From Rhodamnia argentea (lineage: Eukaryota > Streptophyta > Magnoliopsida > Myrtales > Myrtaceae): a DNA stretch of 64,000 nt. The notes below the pieces were generated by a model. The model was not told the DNA's origin. It did not search any database and saw only the letters and a program-made list of their open reading frames with translations. Each line of letters begins with the position of its first letter. Position 1 is the first letter of the stretch. Shown one piece after another: positions 23,587 through 35,059 of this stretch. Made by a program: the position numbers and the translations under genes. Location: the NCBI RefSeq assembly GCF_020921035.1, contig NC_063150.1, positions 434,001 through 498,000 of the forward strand, read 5' to 3'.

Positions 23587-26500
23587 ATGGAGTTGGAGTC
23601 GGTGGGCGATTTGGCTCTGCACATAATCCTGACGAAGTTAGGGCCCGAGAACGTCTGCAGGGCCGCGTGTGTGAACAAGAAGCTCAGGCTCTCCGCCTCG
23701 GAGGACACTGTCTGGTCCAGGTTCTGCTTGCAGGAGCTCGATCTCTCCGCTCCTCTTGGTCCTCAGGGCGATCCTCTTCCTTCTTTCAAGGTCTCTCTTT
23801 CTTCCTCTCTTTTATCCCCCTATTCTGGTCCGAGTTTAGCTCCCTCGAGAGTTTCATTTGTCGAATTCGAATTGTCCGCTCGGGTGTTTTATGCCCTTGG
23901 TATGTGTTGTGCATGATTCTGTGATCGCCAAACCGTCAGAAGCTTAATCCTTGTGTTTGGAAGCGCGGATTGTTCCTTATTCCTCCAACATTCGCTCCTG
24001 TTTACGATGTCATTCAAGTTTGAAAGTCATGACACTGCATGGGAGGGCAAATGAAGAGCTTAGCCATTCGATGTTCTTCGCTACTGTGTAAATATTTTTG
24101 TTGGGGTAGTTTCCAGTTCTCTGGAAAATGAAAGGTGAGGAGGGCAACTTACTGGTATAGTCCTTGTGTGATTGGCCTTTCATGATCGTAATGCCGCCGA
24201 GGTTGTCTTGTTTGGGATTTTAGTGATTGAGACTTGACCATTCTTGTTTTCAAATTTGATACCCATACCTAGGCGGCCTATCAAAAATGGAGAGAAGCTT
24301 TCTGCATGTATCCTTGGCCCCTTGTCAGGCGAGTAAAAAGATGTTGGGACAGGCTGCAGGGATGGTTGTCCATGAATTTCCCTGAGGCTGCAGCCACTCT
24401 CAGAAAGGGTGCATCTGAAGCTGATATTCAAGAGTTGGAGAGCGTGTTAAGAGTAAAATTACCTCTCCCCACGAGGATACTCTATCGTTTTCATGATGGC
24501 CAAGAGTTTGCTGACAGTGATTTCACGAAAAGTACACTTGGCGGTTCCCTGGGCATCATAGGCGGATATTGTTTTTATGATCACTTGGTAAATGTGAACT
24601 TGTTACCTTTAAGTCAGGTGATTCTGGAGACGAATCATATTATACGGCACCTTGGGTTTTCAAGCAGATCCAACTACATAGTTGTGGCTGCTTCTTGCAC
24701 ATCTGGAGAGAAGCTGTTTTTCCTCAACTGTAGACATGGTCAACTTCATGTTGGCACTAGGAATCTTCCCACAGACGGAGAAATGATGCCATGTGTTCCT
24801 AATGCATTGATAAGTTCAGTTCATGATAGGAATGCTGATCTGCAGCAGGATGCCATGTTACTTTGGTTAGAGGAACATGGTCGTCGCTTGCAAAGTGGCA
24901 TGATCAAACTTCGTGAAGAAGGAGGCGTCAGAAGTATCTGTCAGTTTCCAGAGGAACCTGCCCTCTGTTCCACTGCCATAACCAATGGTGTCCGGGTAAG
25001 TGAGTCAGTCTCTTTGCCTGCCTTTTTATACTTTTTCAGGAGCAACACGTGTAACTCCTATGATAGATGGATGATAACTATATTTTCATGCTCATGCTAA
25101 TAACTATCTATTTTAGCAGTACCAATATGTCCATCTTCCTGTTTTTAGCGTCAGCATATGTTAACTGCCACAATACATGAATTATGCTAATTTTCATGCT
25201 AATGGAACTATTTATTGTGAAGTCTTGTGGTATAAAAGTCTTCCACAAGTTTTAGAGACCTAAAATAAGTCACTCAACATTGCCGAAAACTTGATGGATT
25301 GTTCTTCCAGATATGGAGTAAATTATTGTAAGTTTATGACCTACGTAGTCATTAAAGTGATAATTCCGTTCTATGTTGATATTTTACTTTTCAACATAAT
25401 TCATACAACATTCAAAGACGAGGGAGGCGAAAGATGACAAGGATTCCAAAGCAGAGACCTGTGCCTCTGTTGAAATTGTAAGGTGATAATGTCCTTATAT
25501 CTTGAAATTTGACTTTTCAACATAGTTAATAGAAGATTTAGAGATGAGGGAGGTGAAAGATGACAAGGATTCCAGAGCAGAGACTTGTGCCTCTGTTGAA
25601 ATTGGAAAGGATGGATTCTTTCTTTATATTTGACATTGGACTTCCTAAGTATTGCTATATTACTTTTTAACTGACGTACACAAAACCATTATATGAGAGC
25701 TATCCACTAACAAAATTTGCTTCAATATTTAGCATCTGAAAATGCATAGAACACAGAACTGTGACTTTGGTTCTTCAAATTTAATTGCAAACTCGACTGG
25801 AAAATGCAATTATGCAGCTGTATCCTTATATAGAGGGAGCGTATTTGGAGAAGGAAAGAAGCCAACAGTTGATTAATTTACAGAAGCGTGTCGAGTTTGT
25901 CAATCTAGCCAATTCTTCTTTTCCATATGTTCAAGGTAGTCTAATGTGATTATTTCTTGATATGTGCACTTTCTTTTGTGTTGATCAGTGAATTGCTGAT
26001 GATAATATACTATAAAATTGCTTGAGAAAAAGTTGGATTAGATTATATCCTTCCATCGACTAGTATGCCTAATTTTTTGTAAATGATCTGTATTTACTAT
26101 GTGTCATCTGGTTATCTGTTCTGCGATGCCAGCACTTATGGGGCTCATATTATATTGATCCTTCCTTTATTTGTTTATTTTTATTTTTTTTCTCTAGATT
26201 CGAGCTTCTGCTGTCTTCGTTCCGGAGCACTCTGATCTCCAAGATGAATCTAACAGATACCTATTTTCATATTCAATTCGGATGTCACTTATTCCCGAGG
26301 GATGCATGGCCAATGGAATGCCCTACAACTATTGCCAATTGCATTTGAGGCACTGGATTATCCGTGACAATGATGTTATAGTCTCAAATGTCAATGGGGA
26401 GGCTGTCATTGGAAAGGTACGATGTGATCTGTGTGGAATTTTCCTCATGTTTTGTATCTTCTTTAGATATAACATGCATCTTCTCGTGTGTATCTTATGA

Positions 26501-27457
26501 ACAATAGCATGCACAGGTGGTTTTGTTGTGGGTAGTTTTCCTAAGGGATTATCATTTTTAAACCACCAATTAGCTATGTTCGGATTTATACTTTTGTTAC
26601 TTGTCTAGTTCCTGAGTCACTTTGTTTGGTCTTCATTCATTGGATCATTTATCAAATAGGTTATTGTACTGGTTGATGCTATAAATGTCCAGCATATTCC
26701 TTTGCAAGTACTCATATTCAGCTGAAAAAGAAAGCAAAGAAATTCCTTTGGATTGACAAAGTATGACCGTCCTTGTGTAGCTCTCAAACTGTTCACTTTT
26801 TTTCCCTTGCTTGGATGGTTGTCAAACTAGTTATATATTACAGCATTTTCCCTGTTTGGAAATTGGCCACATGACTTTTTGACACAGACAAGTAGGAGTT
26901 TCTTGTGAAATTGGTTATGAGAATCTTTTTTGTGTTGATCATCCTGAAAATGGCCATATATCGGAATCTTCCCATGAGGACCATTTGGGATCTGAATATC
27001 TTCATATATATTGCAGTTCCCTCTCTTGCATTCAGGTGGCAAAGAGTTTGTTTATCAGAGTTGCACAAATTTACAATCTTCCAGGGGATCTATTGAAGGC
27101 GCTTTCACCTTTGTGCCTGGAAGGTATACTATTTAAGCCCAGTTTTCTAATTTAGATCTGCTATTCTTCAACCAATGTCTTTAAAAATTGAACTGGTGAA
27201 TGAACCGGTTCAGTGTCTTAGTTTGACTCTAGATAACCAATACCGTCACTCTGTTTTGTATTTTGATGTAGTGAGATTGGTTGGGCAGAGAAGCTCGAGT
27301 GGGAAGTTTTTTTGTTGTCTCTCTTTAAAGACGCCAGTGAGAACTAATTGGAATTGTTTCTACATTGTATATTTCCAGACTGGCAGATCCAAAGGGCGGT
27401 CCCTTTTCAGTTCAAGTGGCACAATTTCCTGTTCAGCTTCCAGATTATGTCTTCTAA
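23587..27457 (+). CDS. SKIP16: F-box protein SKIP16 (F-box, SMI1/KNR4, ApaG domains)
   Basis: Five exons join in frame: 23587-23790, 24273-24995, 26198-26416, 27017-27123, 27379-27457. The product is 443 residues. Residues about 5-50 form the F-box ('LALHIILTKLGPENVCRAAC', 'DTVWSRFC'), which would bind SKP1/ASK in an SCF ubiquitin ligase. Residues about 110-260 match the SMI1/KNR4 fold ('LPTRILYRFHDGQEF', 'GGSLGIIGGYCFYDHL'). Residues about 310-435 are an ApaG/DUF525 domain ('YSIRMSLIPEG', 'GEAVIGKFPLL', 'GSIEGAFTFVPG', ending 'PVQLPDYVF'). This order is that of plant SKIP16. The start is the ATG at 23587, immediately before the F-box. Exon 2 joins directly to 26198, because the intervening open stretch at 25818-25935 would shift the frame. 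Confidence 0.92.
25357..25608 (+). repeat. 126-bp tandem duplication in SKIP16 intron 2
   Basis: Two adjacent 126-bp units (25357-25482 and 25483-25608) start 'gtgataat' and share 'gatgacaaggattcca' and 'tgtgcctctgttgaaatt'. In one frame both units read as an acidic peptide around 'KDDKDS[KR]AETCASVEI', and several differences fall in third codon positions. Confidence 0.85.
25818..25935 (+). other. Exon-like open block in SKIP16 intron 2
   Basis: Flanked by 'tatgcag' and 'gtagtc', it is open for 39 codons and reads 'LYPYIEGAYLEKERSQQL' and onwards. At 118 nt it is not a multiple of three, so including it between exons 2 and 3 of SKIP16 would break the frame. It may be a cryptic or poison exon, or a captured fragment. 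I do not recognise the peptide. Confidence 0.3.
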
Positions 27458-28729
27458 GAGTATTTGTCGTCATATCGTGCTCAGCTTCTATCATGTATTT
27501 GCAATCCATCCTGCAATTGTGTTGATTGGTCTATTCGGGGAAGTCACTGAAGGCAAGTTCATATTTTTGGTGTGGTGTGTTTTATGTCCTGAATGGTTTC
27601 ATTTGTTCTGAGGGCCTTTCTCTTATCTCCTTGTAGTCTAACTGGTCTTTCAGTTTATTGTCCATAAATAAGTTAGCTTATTCTTCTTTGCCTTCGGTCG
27701 TACTCAAAATAGTGAAGTTTGAGGTAATTTATATTGATGTGAACCCTTGACTTCCAGTTCATTCCGAAGCTTCGCTCCTGCCTTCTGTGTTACTTTGTGT
27801 GCATTCTAGTCTGGAAAGAAAACTTTTTGTGTTCTGCTTTATATTGTGTCTTTGGCTTCAAATAATCAAGAGGTGATTTCATTATCCACTTCTTTTTAAG
27901 TGGACTTATTGAATGTTGAGAGAAATATACGTGTATGAAGCCTCGTTTATTTTGCGATTTGCATGTCTAATCTCTTGAAGTAGATGAATCCTTGCGAAAC
28001 CTTTGTTTGAATGTAGATGATGTATTTTTGATAGGATCGAAGTAGACTCGGTCTAGTGTTTCAGAAGGTGGCCCTTAAGAGCAGTACCACCGGGAAATCA
28101 CTCTATCCAGTTCTTATAACCATTTGCAAGATTTGGACGTATGTTTGGTTCGACCGATATAATGGGCTGAGGTTAAAGGTAATGAAAATCGTGAAGATGA
28201 ATGATCTAATTGAAATATGTTTCCTAGGGGTATCGAGGGTTCGGATCTCACTGATACCCGAACTGAACAAAACATTGCAGGTGACATGCCTTTTGTTGCC
28301 TGAACCGAGGCCTGACCCCTAATAGAACCTGAAGCGAAAATACGGTTCAGGTTGCTGTGCCCTTTTTTTTTTTTTTATCTTTTCATCCTCTTCCTGAGTA
28401 CAGTTCCAAAAAGCCCATTTCCAAATGGAGCTCCTTACACCAATTTCGCCACTTGGTACAAAGCAAATCAAGCTGCTCCAATGATCAATCTCACTCGGAA
28501 CTTGCGCGAAGTCAATAGACCAATATCCTCAGGATAGGCTAATCCAAGCAAACGAAACAGTGACAAAATAGAAATAAGAACAAGAAAAGATGGAGAAATT
28601 GACGACAATGGCAGATAGCAAGCGAAATGATTTGGTTTGAGTTGCCCTCGAGGCGGATCGGCTTGCTGTCCTCCTTGTGGATCTGAGAGGTCTCTTCAAC
28701 GATTTTGGGTCATGAGGATCGATGAAGGT

Positions 28730-28733
<4 letters not shown>
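27458..28733. other. Intergenic downstream of SKIP16
   Basis: Begins with the SKIP16 3' region. An open frame at 28352-28537 (+) contains 'FPNGAPYTNFATWYK', which reads like coding DNA but was not recognised. Repeated 'ggttcgg/ccgaac' words at 28.23-28.35 kb recur near 34.78-34.85 kb. No gene is supported. Confidence 0.35.

Positions 28734-28795
<62 letters not shown>
28734..28795. repeat. (GA)n microsatellite, left part of LTR insertion site
   Basis: About 31 GA units end exactly at the TG of the LTR element. The GA tract resumes at 34495, so the element appears to have split a microsatellite. Confidence 0.9.
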
Positions 28796-28798
<3 letters not shown>

Positions 28799-29634
28799 GC
28801 GGGTGGGATGGACGAATATCGTTTTGAGTGGTGTCGATGGAAGTAGGGATAGATGAGAGTACATGGAGTGTATGTCGATGGCTAAATGGCAATGCAGGAT
28901 GGATTGCAATCACAACCAAGGCATAGAGGACGCACCACCAGTTGAGGATTACGATCGGGACTAACAAAGTTCATCACTAAGACCTACAGCATATCACCAG
29001 CTCAGGATACAGGACTTAGGCATCAGAGAAGCTCACTACCAAGGCCTATAGAATGTACTAGTCGAGGATACAATACTTCTTGGCTTACAACCAAGGAAAA
29101 ATTCGACTTTTAAGGATACATATACCGGAGATAGATATTTGCTCATTTAGAGACAAATCTCATATATCCCAATAAAAAAGTTATTATATTACATTTCAGA
29201 TTTTGCGTCTTTATATAGGGGGATTATTACATAGGAAATAGACATACATTAAAGACATGGAAAGTATCCAACATTAATAGGAACTTGAAAACACAATAAA
29301 GACTTAGGAACTAGAAAATGTATTAAAATAACTAGAGACTGAACTTTGATTTTTGAAACCTTCAACACACTTAAGACTCATAAAGTTGGGCTCAAGCTCG
29401 TTCATCATCCTAGGCAACCCAATAGACATCTTAGAAGATCGACAAACAACAAAGGAAATTGTCCAAAACAACCTTTTGATCGCTAGGTAGTCGATACATA
29501 TTCTCGAAATCAACAACAAGCTTATAAATCGATATCTACCTAGTTAATTGCAACCATGAAATCGACAACTACTTTTTTGCATAATCGACATCTTTAACTT
29601 GAATCGAATGACAAAACCTGATGCTCTTGCGTCA
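28796..29634 (-). repeat. 3' LTR (minus-strand sense)
   Basis: On the minus strand it begins TGACGCAAGAGC and ends CCCGCTCA. It is preceded there by 'cctagggagat', a plausible polypurine tract (29635-29645 on the plus strand). It aligns along its length with 33635-34494. Confidence 0.75.
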
Positions 29635-30844
29635 ATCTCCCTAGGTTGTTAAAGATTTGTCCTCAAGTTTGTCATGGCTTCATCTCCAAGATTGAAAGTA
29701 ATTAATTTGCCATAACCATCCTTACTGAAGTAAGTTGATTTTGAAAAATTTTCAAGATGGCCTCGCCAATGAATTAGTTAATGCATTGGCTTTATATTAA
29801 TTTCTTCAAAGCTTGGTCAAGAGATGGAAATATATCGAACATATTTTACAAATTGATGAGTACTTTGAGTGAGAATGTTTTGGGGCATACGAAATGAAAG
29901 TGACTAGTGATGTCTCCGGTCGATAATCATTCCCTCTTCGCCTATAACTTCAGCATTTGACTCCACAAATATTTGGAGATTCACCATCTATAATATCATA
30001 GTTACTTGATGGCATTTGGATGACTAACATCTCTTCTCCTTCAATTTGTTCAACAATCTCATCATGCTTTTGGGATTCAGGCTCGACATGATATGGATTT
30101 TGTTGAGTTTCTTGAAGTCTCGCATCAAGCTTATCAATTTCTTGAATGATGATAACCTTATGGTTAGGATAATTGTCGCGACCTAAAAAATTCGAGAATT
30201 TCTAGGCTAATGGATTATCAGGTTAATTATTTAACTAACCTAACTCGGACTCTCCCAAGCCCATACCAAATCGCAACTTGAGGTTCAATTGATTAACATG
30301 CAATGTATTTTAATTTTGGAGCCGCCACTAATCATTTATGGTAGGTCGATTAGAAACCTAAATAAAATAGCGGGAGAACTATTTTATTCCTACGAACGGG
30401 AGATTGAGAGTTCGGGGACTTGATTACGCCGCAGTACTCTAACGCTCTTTCGGTACCATTTTATTTCATGAAAAATAATTTGAGAAGGCAACATTAATTG
30501 ATTTTAACCTAAGTCACTAACAAAGGTTATCATGCGGGTGCGCAATCAATTAATGAACATCCAGAAATCAATATAATCAAGGGAGCATGCGCCACGCAAG
30601 ATAGTTCTTTTATTTTTTTGATTTTTTTTTATGAATGCATGAAAAACTATACTATATGCAATGCAATGTTATGAATTAAAAGCAAGACTAAACAAGATGA
30701 CATGCACGTTAAATTAATATGCAAGTGAGACCGTGGTTTAATTAAATTAACTACGTGACGTGTAAATTAATTAAAACCTAGACATGCAATTCTAATACGC
30801 AATATAAGCTAAAATGCAACCTAATATGACATGACAAGAAATAA

Positions 30845-30900
30845 TGACGTGCCAAAGATGACGTGGCATGTATGACGTGGCATGGATGACGTGGCAAGGA
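30845..30900 (+). promoter_or_regulatory. Four 14-bp tandem TGACGTGSCA motifs in the solo LTR
   Basis: TGACGTG begins at 30845, 30859, 30873 and 30887, exactly 14 bp apart; three copies read TGACGTGGCA. A further TGACGTG is at 30756. TGACGT and ACGTGGC are cores bound by plant bZIP factors of the TGA and G-box classes, so this could be an LTR enhancer. Binding is inference. Confidence 0.6.
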
Positions 30901-32696
30901 TGAAATGATTTTTTTATATTTTCGGATGAATTAATTTCCTAAAATAGAACTATGCCAAAAGAATATTTATCTTGTATATTTTAGAGTTCAAATTGACCTA
31001 AACCCTAATATATTAAGATAGATTATTTTAGGCATAAAATTCTATTTAAACATGCAATTTCTATCCTAAAATGCAATCTAATCTAATTATTTACGAAAAA
31101 TATTAGATATGCTATTATCTACATGATGCTATTGTTAAAAGATATGCAATTTTTAAATATGGAAAATGGATGAATGCAATTTTTTTTAGAATTTTCGAGA
31201 TTACATCATACGACGGATATATTCTAAAAGATATGACAATCAAGCAATTCAAATCAAAGGAGGAAAGTGAATATGCCAATCAATGTCAATCAAGAAAGTG
31301 GATATATCAATCAAGTTTTGAAATATTTCGCGAATATTTGAGTCAATCTTTAATTCGTAATCCTACGATTAACGATTGAACCCAAATCCTTGTCTAATCG
31401 AGTATTCCATCAATAATCTTAAAGATGGACTTTCTTGATCATATGGCAAGTTGCGAATTCGGAAAGAAAATTTTCCTAATCAACATGTTTTTTTGAAAAA
31501 TATCCACTTATGCAATATGCAAGATATGATCAAATATGCAAATATATGATATGCGAATATAATATGCAAATATGACATGCAAAACTATATAGAAAACTAG
31601 GCAAGCGAATATTCTACGAATACCCGAGATAAAAATTTACCTTATCTGCATATTACCTTTCCAAAATGAGGAATCGAATCAAATCGACTCGATCATGCTT
31701 ACGGATAATCCGCCCAAATTCGAACGGAGGATCGTCGTTTCGGCGAAAGTTTGAATGGACTGGCTTATAATCGGCTCTCCGTGGAGGCCAAACGAGCATA
31801 GGGAAATCACCGGAGAGCCTGCAAGAAATCACTGGATCTGTTTTGCGGCTCCGTGGAGAATCTTTTCAGTGACCAAGTTAATCATTCGCTTCTTGTGTGA
31901 GTATTGGAACAATACGGGCGTGAATCCATGTGCAACCTGCAAAACAATAATATTTTTGTCTGAAAGGGTAGCTGACTCGGAGAAGCTCTTAACCCAAATG
32001 AGCAAGTTCACGATAGAATAAATTATCCTCGAGGCTCGGTGATTGGAGACAGCTATCATCGTTATGGAGACGCCAAGGCAGCAACTCCAAGGATCGGTGA
32101 CCTTATCGTCACGGGCAATGGGTAACGTCGCAGAGGAGGTTGCTGATTACGGTGGCAACTGTGCATGGCGAGGACTCATGGCAGGCTCGGGACACGATAG
32201 TTTACTGGGACGGCTACGGACTCGGAGGGAACCTGCAAAGAAAAGGTGTTCGTCGGGGCAACGACTCGTCATGGTGACGGCCAGCGACGGTGCACCGCCT
32301 GGTTTGCGGTGGTCCGTCGTTACTTCGGCATGGATTGGTACGGCAAGTTCAACTAGCGACGTACGGCTCGACTCCTGGTGGTTCTCAACTCCTCCGTGGG
32401 TTTTCACATGAGGATTACACGAACGTTGGTCCCGTTCGAGATACTGATCGCAACTTGATACTTGGATTATAAATTGACCTGCAAAACAAAGGAATTTCAC
32501 CAGTTAAGGATGGATTGTTTCCCTATTCAGCCCGTGAACCTTTCGAGACCCAGAATATCGCCCAGTCTTCTTCCTCTTATGTGGCCTCCGATTCTGCAAA
32601 GTGAAGACTCTTCCTCTTTCACGTGAATTACTCTCCACACAATATGACCGTGTATTCAATAAAGTGGCCTCCTCCTCGTGTTGTGAACAAGCTCCC

Positions 32697-32704
32697 TATT
32701 TATA
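32697..32704 (+). promoter_or_regulatory. TATA box of the solo LTR
   Basis: TATTTATA in the context 'ccctatttatagaac', about 450 bp before the LTR's right end and on its plus strand. This is the usual U3/R arrangement. Confidence 0.5.
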
Positions 32705-33453
32705 GAACAAACTAGGGTTTCGTGACTTTCGTTTAATTACGAAGTAGTCCCTTAACTTCAGGTAATCGCAATTTGATCCAGAGACAAATTATTCAAATTC
32801 ATAAAGTCTTTTTCTCAATTAATGAGCATCCTTAATTAAAAGGCTTTTTCCCAAATAAAACATTAAATGGGCTGGTTTAAACTCAAATTAGAACTCAAGA
32901 CCTTAATGAATTTTTTTCGGAGTTGCCCCCTAGCTAGCCGAATTCTGCTCTTTGAGCTTTGGTCCACCGCTCTTCGATTGGAATCCATTTTCCACCGCCC
33001 ATCCGATTCAATGTAAATGCAATGTAATGCAACATGATGCTAAAAATAATATGAAAAATGATTTGATTATTTTTGGTAGGAATTAAAATTAATTCCTCAT
33101 TTTTATGCAAAATAAATAACTAAAAAGATAGTCAAAATTTAGGTGTCAACAATAATTAACTTGTAGCTCATGGCTGCAGCACTTGAAGCACTTGCTTCTT
33201 TTTGGAGCTCTTTAACGACTGCGGGGGGCTTATCCATTTCTTGATCCTATTTGGAAGTACTTGCAGTCTGTTTAGAATAAGCACCCTCAAAGAACCATGT
33301 ACCTTTAGTTGAAGGCTTATCCAAAAATTTCCTGCCACCCTTTAGGTGTTTCTCTAGGAGGGGGAGGTCTCACTTCATTTTTCTAAGTACGAAGAGTAGT
33401 AAATGCTCTTGCAGTTGCTCCACATGTCTCGTTAAATCTTTTACCTCCACGTA

Positions 33454-33519
33454 TCATAGATCTCTTTCTCGAGCAGTAGTAAACTCAACGTTCAGTCCAC
33501 GTGGACGGCGACTAGCCAT
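33454..33519 (-). pseudogene. Gag start remnant of the minus-strand element
   Basis: The first ATG after the primer-binding site begins 'MASRRPRGLNVEFTTARER' and stops after 21 codons. The Arg/Pro-rich opening resembles Ty3/gypsy gag starts. Downstream frames continue with gag-like fragments broken by stops, so no protein is made. Confidence 0.4.
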
Positions 33520-33617
33520 TTCTTTTTTTTTTTTTTTTTTTTGGGGGGGTTGATGGAAGTGTGAGATGTGATAGGAAATGGGTAGCAGAAGGAATCACTG
33601 AAAACGAGTTCAACATT

Positions 33618-33631
33618 GAACTTTGATACCA
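33618..33631 (-). other. Primer-binding site for initiator tRNA-Met
   Basis: On the minus strand this reads TGGTATCAAAGTTC, three bases after the CA end of the 5' LTR. It matches the start of the usual plant TGGTATCAGAGC primer-binding site, which is complementary to the tRNA-Met 3' end. It fixes the element's orientation. Confidence 0.7.
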
Positions 33632-33634
33632 ACT

Positions 33635-34490
33635 TGATGCTTGTGTGGGATAGGCGACTATTGTTTTGAGTGATATCGATAAAAGTAGGGATAGATGAGC
33701 GTATGGAATGGATGTCAATTGGTAAATGGAAATGCATGATAGATTACGATCATAACCAAGGCATACAAGACGCGCTACCTGCCAAGATCATGATTGTGAT
33801 TGACGAAATTCACCACCAAGGCCTACAAAACATCACTAGCCGGGGATACAAGACTTTGGAATGGAAGAAGCTCACCACGAAAGCCTACAGGTTATCAATA
33901 GTCAAGGATACAACGTTTCTTGGCTTGCCACAATGGAAAAATTCAACTTTCTAGGATAAGATGCCTAGGATAAATATTTGTTCACACAAAGACAAATCTC
34001 ATATATTCACAATATTCAAGTCATTATCTTACATTTGAGATTTTACCAATTTCTATGGGGGGATTATTACATAGGAAATAGATAAATATCAAAGACATGG
34101 AAACTAGCCAACATTAATGATATAGAAACTACAAAACATAATAAAGACCTAGTAGAAAATCTATTAAACACTTACAGACTAGAACTTTGACTCTTGAAAC
34201 CTTCAACACACTTAAAAGACTCATAAACTTGGACTCAAATTCGTTCATCTTCCTAGGTAGCCTAATAGACTCTTTGGAAGATTGACAAACAACAAAGAAA
34301 ATCATCTAAAACAACCTTCGGTTGCTAGGTAGTCGATTAGTAGTATCGAAATCCACAACAAGCTTGTAAATCGATATCTACGTAGTCAATGGGCAATTAT
34401 GAAATCGACAACTTATTCACTGTGTCGATAACCTTTCTGCATAATTGACATCTTCAACTTGAATCAATCAACAATGCTCGATGCTTCCGC

Positions 34491-34494
<4 letters not shown>
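33635..34494 (-). repeat. 5' LTR (minus-strand sense)
   Basis: On the minus strand it begins TGATGCGGAAGC and ends CACAAGCATCA, next to the primer-binding site. It aligns with 28796-29634 with many substitutions and small indels. Confidence 0.75.

Positions 34495-34521
<27 letters not shown>
34495..34521. repeat. (GA)n microsatellite, right part of the insertion site
   Basis: A GA run beginning immediately after the LTR end; it is the other half of the split microsatellite. Confidence 0.85.
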
Positions 34522-34524
<3 letters not shown>

Positions 34525-34586
34525 GGAAAGATGATGAGAAGGAACATGAGCGAGAGTACGGAAAGATGATGAGAAGGAACATGAGC
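34517..34586. repeat. 35-bp tandem duplication
   Basis: Two identical 35-bp units (34517-34551 and 34552-34586) begin 'gagagtacgg', just right of the GA tract. Confidence 0.9.
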
Positions 34587-35059
34587 GAGAGACCTTCGCG
34601 ATCTTGGAGAAGGTGGATTCAAGAGTGAGCGGGCCTCAAGATAGTTTCACAATTTTGGAGCGTCTCCAATGGAGATGATGGATTTGGGAGTTGGGGAGTC
34701 TCAAATGGAGGCGATGGATTTGGAAGCGAGAGACCTAATGGTGGATTTGCTTCACGAGTACCAGGTATTACAACGTGTTTTGGTTCGGTTCAGGTTTATG
34801 ACCGGAATCGAACTGAACCGTTCGTTACACCCTAATTTTTACATAATACCCGAACATGAAGAATACCATACTCGAAAAGACCTGAAATATGAGGTTTAGA
34901 TCTGTGCGGGCTCCTTGTAGGCTCTAGTTTTGTTTTGGTCTTATTATTTATAAGGTCTTATCGGAGGATTTAGAGAAAGATTTAGCGGATAAAAAGAGAT
35001 TTATGTGATCTTTTCCCATTATAATTTCGTCCATTCTTGAGTAATAGACGGAATTTGTC

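Larger units (their letters stand above)
30174..33151 (+). mobile_element. Solo LTR, 2,978 bp (Ty3/gypsy, possibly Tat/Ogre-like)
   Basis: Starts TGTCGCGACC and ends GTGTCAACA, with ATAAT directly on both sides (30169-30173 and 33152-33156). It has no inner second LTR, primer-binding site or coding domain. TG...CA ends, a perfect 5-bp duplication, a TATA box about 450 bp from the right end and the great length all fit one long LTR left after LTR-LTR recombination. The assignment to the long-LTR Tat/Ogre type is inference from length and the TGTCGCGACC start. The 31.7-32.45 kb part is notably GC-rich, and its open frames are not recognised. Confidence 0.75.
28796..34494 (-). mobile_element. 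Non-autonomous LTR retroelement, interrupted by a solo LTR
   Basis: Two diverged direct repeats of about 840-860 bp (28796-29634 and 33635-34494) both have TG...CA ends and enclose a 4-kb interior. A primer-binding site and a purine-rich tract show that it reads on the minus strand. Removing the 2,978-bp solo LTR and one 5-bp duplication leaves about 2.7 kb. That is too short for a full element, and no reverse transcriptase or integrase is seen. GAGA lies on both sides, but inside a GA tract this cannot be fixed as a target duplication. The LTR divergence suggests an old insertion. Confidence 0.75.

Noticed and set aside
28529-28967. Minus-strand open frames rich in Ser-Leu repeats
   Set aside because: They are read-through of the GA microsatellite (SLSLSL...) and change with repeat length.
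31755-32411. Open frames in the GC-rich part of the solo LTR as genes
   Set aside because: They lie inside a well-bounded LTR, overlap in several frames and show no family motif.
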